Shown: positions 62,114 to 64,000 of the stretch, in pieces
How positions within the stretch are numbered: the first letter of the stretch is position 1
Layout of the letters: every line of letters begins with the position of its first letter
From: a bacterium
GTDB taxonomy: Bacteria > Myxococcota_A > Bradymonadia > UBA7976 > UBA1532
NCBI GenBank assembly: GCA_030427205.1
Contig: JAUHXC010000021.1
Span: forward strand, 62,001 to 126,000
Direction of reading: 5' to 3'
DNA length: 64,000 bases
The notes under the pieces: generated by a model
Seen by the model: only the letters and a program-made list of their open reading frames with translations
Told to the model about the DNA's origin: nothing
Database searches by the model: none
Made by a program: the position numbers and the translations under genes

Positions 62114-62569
62114 ATGCTCAAACCCAGCCAGTGGCCGCTGCTGGTGCTGCTCGTCTTCGCCGGGTTCGGCTGCGACGACGGCGCCTCGCCCGGCGGCGAC
62201 GGGGACGGCGCGGTCGACATGACCCTGCCCGACCCCGACATGGCGCAGCCCGACATGGCGCCGCCCGGCCCGGACATGCGTCCGCCGGACATGGCGCCGC
62301 CCGATCGGGGCCTGCCGCCGCCCGACATGCTGCCGCCCGACATGCTGCCGCCCGACATGTTGCCACCCGACATGGCGCCGCCCGACATGGCACCGCCCAC
62401 GCCTGGTGCCGCCGGGACGACCGCCGGCGGCGCGCAGCGCGAGACGAACCGCTTCTCGCTGACGATCTCCGTCGGCGGACCGACCCCCAAGGCCGCACGC
62501 CAGAGCCCGCGCTTCCGGGCCCGAATCGGCGTCGGCATCCCCTCCATCGACCCTGCCGGAGCGCCCTGA
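62114..62569 (+). CDS. Lipoprotein with Pro-Asp-Met repeats
   Basis: 151 residues from the ATG at 62114 (GGAGG upstream); an earlier in-frame ATG lacks a signal. Signal ends VFAGFGC. The mature N-half is made of PPDM-type repeats (PPDMLPPDM, PPDMAPPDM), likely an extended stalk; the C-half (about 110-151) is basic with no recognised domain. Stop overlaps the next ATG by one base, so it is coupled to the large repeat protein. Confidence 0.75.
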   Translation: MLKPSQWPLLVLLVFAGFGCDDGASPGGDGDGAVDMTLPDPDMAQPDMAPPGPDMRPPDMAPPDRGLPPPDMLPPDMLPPDMLPPDMAPPDMAPPTPGAAGTTAGGAQRETNRFSLTISVGGPTPKAARQSPRFRARIGVGIPSIDPAGAP

Positions 62570-64000
62570 TGCGACGCCGAAACCTCTTGAGCGCCGCGTT
62601 GGCGGCCCTGTTGACCCCCGCTGCGGCCCTCGCCGTGCCGACCACCGTGCCGGTGCAGGGCGTGCTGCAAGACGCCGACGGCGCGCCGATCGCCGCCGAG
62701 CTGCCGGTGATCTTCAGCCTCTACGCCGACCCCGACGGCGAGACCCTGGTCTGGACCGAAGAGCGCGCCGTGGCTTTCGACCGCGGCTTCTTCACCCTCG
62801 ACCTGGGCAGCGCCGAGCCGCTCGACGCCGGACTGTTCCGCGACAACCCCGACGGCCTGTGGCTGGGCATCGCCGTCGACGGCGACGACGAGATGGAGCT
62901 GGTCTCCATCGGCACCGCACCCTTCGCCGGCTTCGCCGAGTACGCCGGGCAGGCCGCCGCCGCCGAGACCGCCGTCACCGCCGACAGCGCCACCCGCGCC
63001 GACAGCGCGGCGACGGCGGACAGCGCGGCGACGGCAGACACCGCCACCCGCGCCGACAGCGCCGCCACCGCCGACAGCGCCGCCCGGGCCGAGGTGGCCG
63101 ACGACGCCGACGCGGTCGGCGGCATCGCGCCGGCCGACATCGCGCTGGTGGGCCATACCCACGCCTTCGCCGAGCTGACCGACATCCCGCCGGGCCTCGA
63201 AGACGGCGACGATGACACCACCTACGCCGCGGGCGACGGGCTGGCCCTGGCCGACGGCGTCTTCTCGCTGACGCCCTGCCTCGACGGGCAGGTGCTCTTG
63301 GCGGGCGAGGCCGGCTGGGCCTGCGCCGACGGCGACGGGCTGGCCCCCGCGGTGGGCGCCGAGCTGGCGGGCACCGATCTGATCATCACCGACGGCGAGG
63401 CCATCACCACCGTCGATCTGGCCTCGCTGGTGGCCGACGGCGACGCCGACGCGACCAACGAGCTGCTCATCGGCGCCGCGCTCGACGGCTCGACGCTGGT
63501 GCTCAGCGACGCCGGCGGCGACACCCGGGTCGAGCTGGCGGACCTCGTGCCCGACGCGGCGCTGACCGTCAGCGGCGTCTCGCTCGACGGCACGGTCTTG
63601 ACCCTGAGCCGGGGGGATGCGCCCGAAGACGCGCTGACCGTCGACCTCGGCGCCCTGGCGGACGACGACGGCGACCCGACCAACGAGCTGCTGACGGGCG
63701 CCTCGCTCGAAGGCACGGTGCTGACCATCGAAGACGCCGGCGGCGTGCAGCAGATCGACCTGGCGGCGCTGGCCGACGGCGACGGCGATCCGACCAACGA
63801 GCTGCTGATCGGGGCCTCGCTCGAAGGCACGGTGCTGACCCTGGAAGACGCCAACGGCGTGCGGCAGATCGACCTCGCGTCGCTGGTGGACGACGATGAC
63901 GCCGACTCGACCAACGAGCTGTTGACCGGGGCGTCGTTCGACGGCACCACGCTGACGCTGGAAGACGCGGGCGGTCAGCGGCAGGTCGACCTGGGCGCCC
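62569..64000 (+). CDS. Repeat-rich fibre/stalk-like secreted protein (3' end outside the window)
   Basis: At least 477 residues. Sec signal MRRRNLLSAALAALLTPAAALA. A head domain (VQGVLQDADGAPIAAELPVIFSLY) is common in Myxococcota surface proteins and tail-fibre-like proteins. An Ala/Asp/Thr-rich stalk follows (ADSAATADSA-type repeats around 63000). Then come repeats of about 38 residues (DGDPTNELLIGASLEGTVLTL...QIDLAAL), seen as about 114-bp DNA repeats with ACCAACG at 63454, 63679, 63793 and 63910. Trimeric fibre or adhesin is likely; the C-terminus is not visible. Confidence 0.85.
   Translation, partial: MRRRNLLSAALAALLTPAAALAVPTTVPVQGVLQDADGAPIAAELPVIFSLYADPDGETLVWTEERAVAFDRGFFTLDLGSAEPLDAGLFRDNPDGLWLGIAVDGDDEMELVSIGTAPFAGFAEYAGQAAAAETAVTADSATRADSAATADSAATADTATRADSAATADSAARAEVADDADAVGGIAPADIALVGHTHAFAELTDIPPGLEDGDDDTTYAAGDGLALADGVFSLTPCLDGQVLLAGEAGWACADGDGLAPAVGAELAGTDLIITDGEAITTVDLASLVADGDADATNELLIGAALDGSTLVLSDAGGDTRVELADLVPDAALTVSGVSLDGTVLTLSRGDAPEDALTVDLGALADDDGDPTNELLTGASLEGTVLTIEDAGGVQQIDLAALADGDGDPTNELLIGASLEGTVLTLEDANGVRQIDLASLVDDDDADSTNELLTGASFDGTTLTLEDAGGQRQVDLGA

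Noticed and set aside
62569-64000. Prophage tail fibre
   Set aside because: The gene has a Sec signal peptide, is coupled to a lipoprotein gene and has no phage structural genes around it; a surface fibre is more likely.

Overview
The window is very GC-rich DNA (roughly 70% by eye), densely coded, with many translationally coupled genes. Secreted, Cys-rich lipoproteins, a C-terminal Cys + transmembrane + Arg tail of the MYXO-CTERM type, a CHASE hybrid histidine kinase and sigma-54-like promoters all point to a Myxococcota-like (deltaproteobacterial) genome. The exact order cannot be told from sequence alone. No rRNA, tRNA, CRISPR array or complete insertion sequence was recognised.

Layout. 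1-3070 (minus): an acyl-CoA carboxylase pair (biotin carboxylase, cut by the window edge, and carboxyltransferase) coupled to a beta-keto acid cleavage enzyme. 3126-5690: a lipoprotein, then a coupled OLD/RecF-like ATPase and TOPRIM-like protein that look like a defence pair. 5869-10831: a secreted lysozyme-like lipoprotein. Behind it lies a lower-GC Type II restriction-modification island (HTH-fused C5-methyltransferase, PD-(D/E)XK nuclease, controller protein) bracketed by a 341-bp direct repeat of that lipoprotein's 3' end. 10934-13201: hybrid sensor kinase. 13305-18554 (minus): GNAT, aldehyde dehydrogenase, acetolactate-synthase-like enzyme and a multi-TM glycosyltransferase-like protein. 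18569-22802 (minus): a tightly overlapped run of tetraheme cytochrome, two membrane proteins, engB, rimI-like and fabI. 22876-25150 (minus): an unassigned three-gene P-loop ATPase cassette, each gene overlapping the next by 4 bp.

25289-35523: coaE with a coupled reductase, several lipoproteins, and the least orderly part of the window. This part holds a 5'-truncated FGE-domain gene separated from a possible lipoprotein N-terminus by a large imperfect inverted repeat, a 165-bp element with 22-bp inverted ends, and about 1 kb of non-coding degenerate repeats. 35613-43553 (minus): a complete oligopeptide-type ABC importer with two substrate-binding proteins. Its OppC permease carries four EF-hand loops inserted between its first and second membrane segments, the most unusual gene seen here. 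43659-47289: two membrane proteins.

47476-52573: an unusual chaperone operon (J-domain/TPR protein, DnaK, TPR protein) whose first and last proteins share one small domain. 52636-53862: argG. 54145-64000: mainly secreted proteins (a trypsin-like protease with a Gly-Glu tract, a 562-residue Cys-repeat lipoprotein, a DUF4139/OmpA-like protein, a Pro-Asp-Met repeat lipoprotein and a repeat-rich stalk/fibre-like protein running off the edge), plus a thioesterase and YaeQ. Three of the surface-protein genes in the window have good or plausible sigma-54 promoters.
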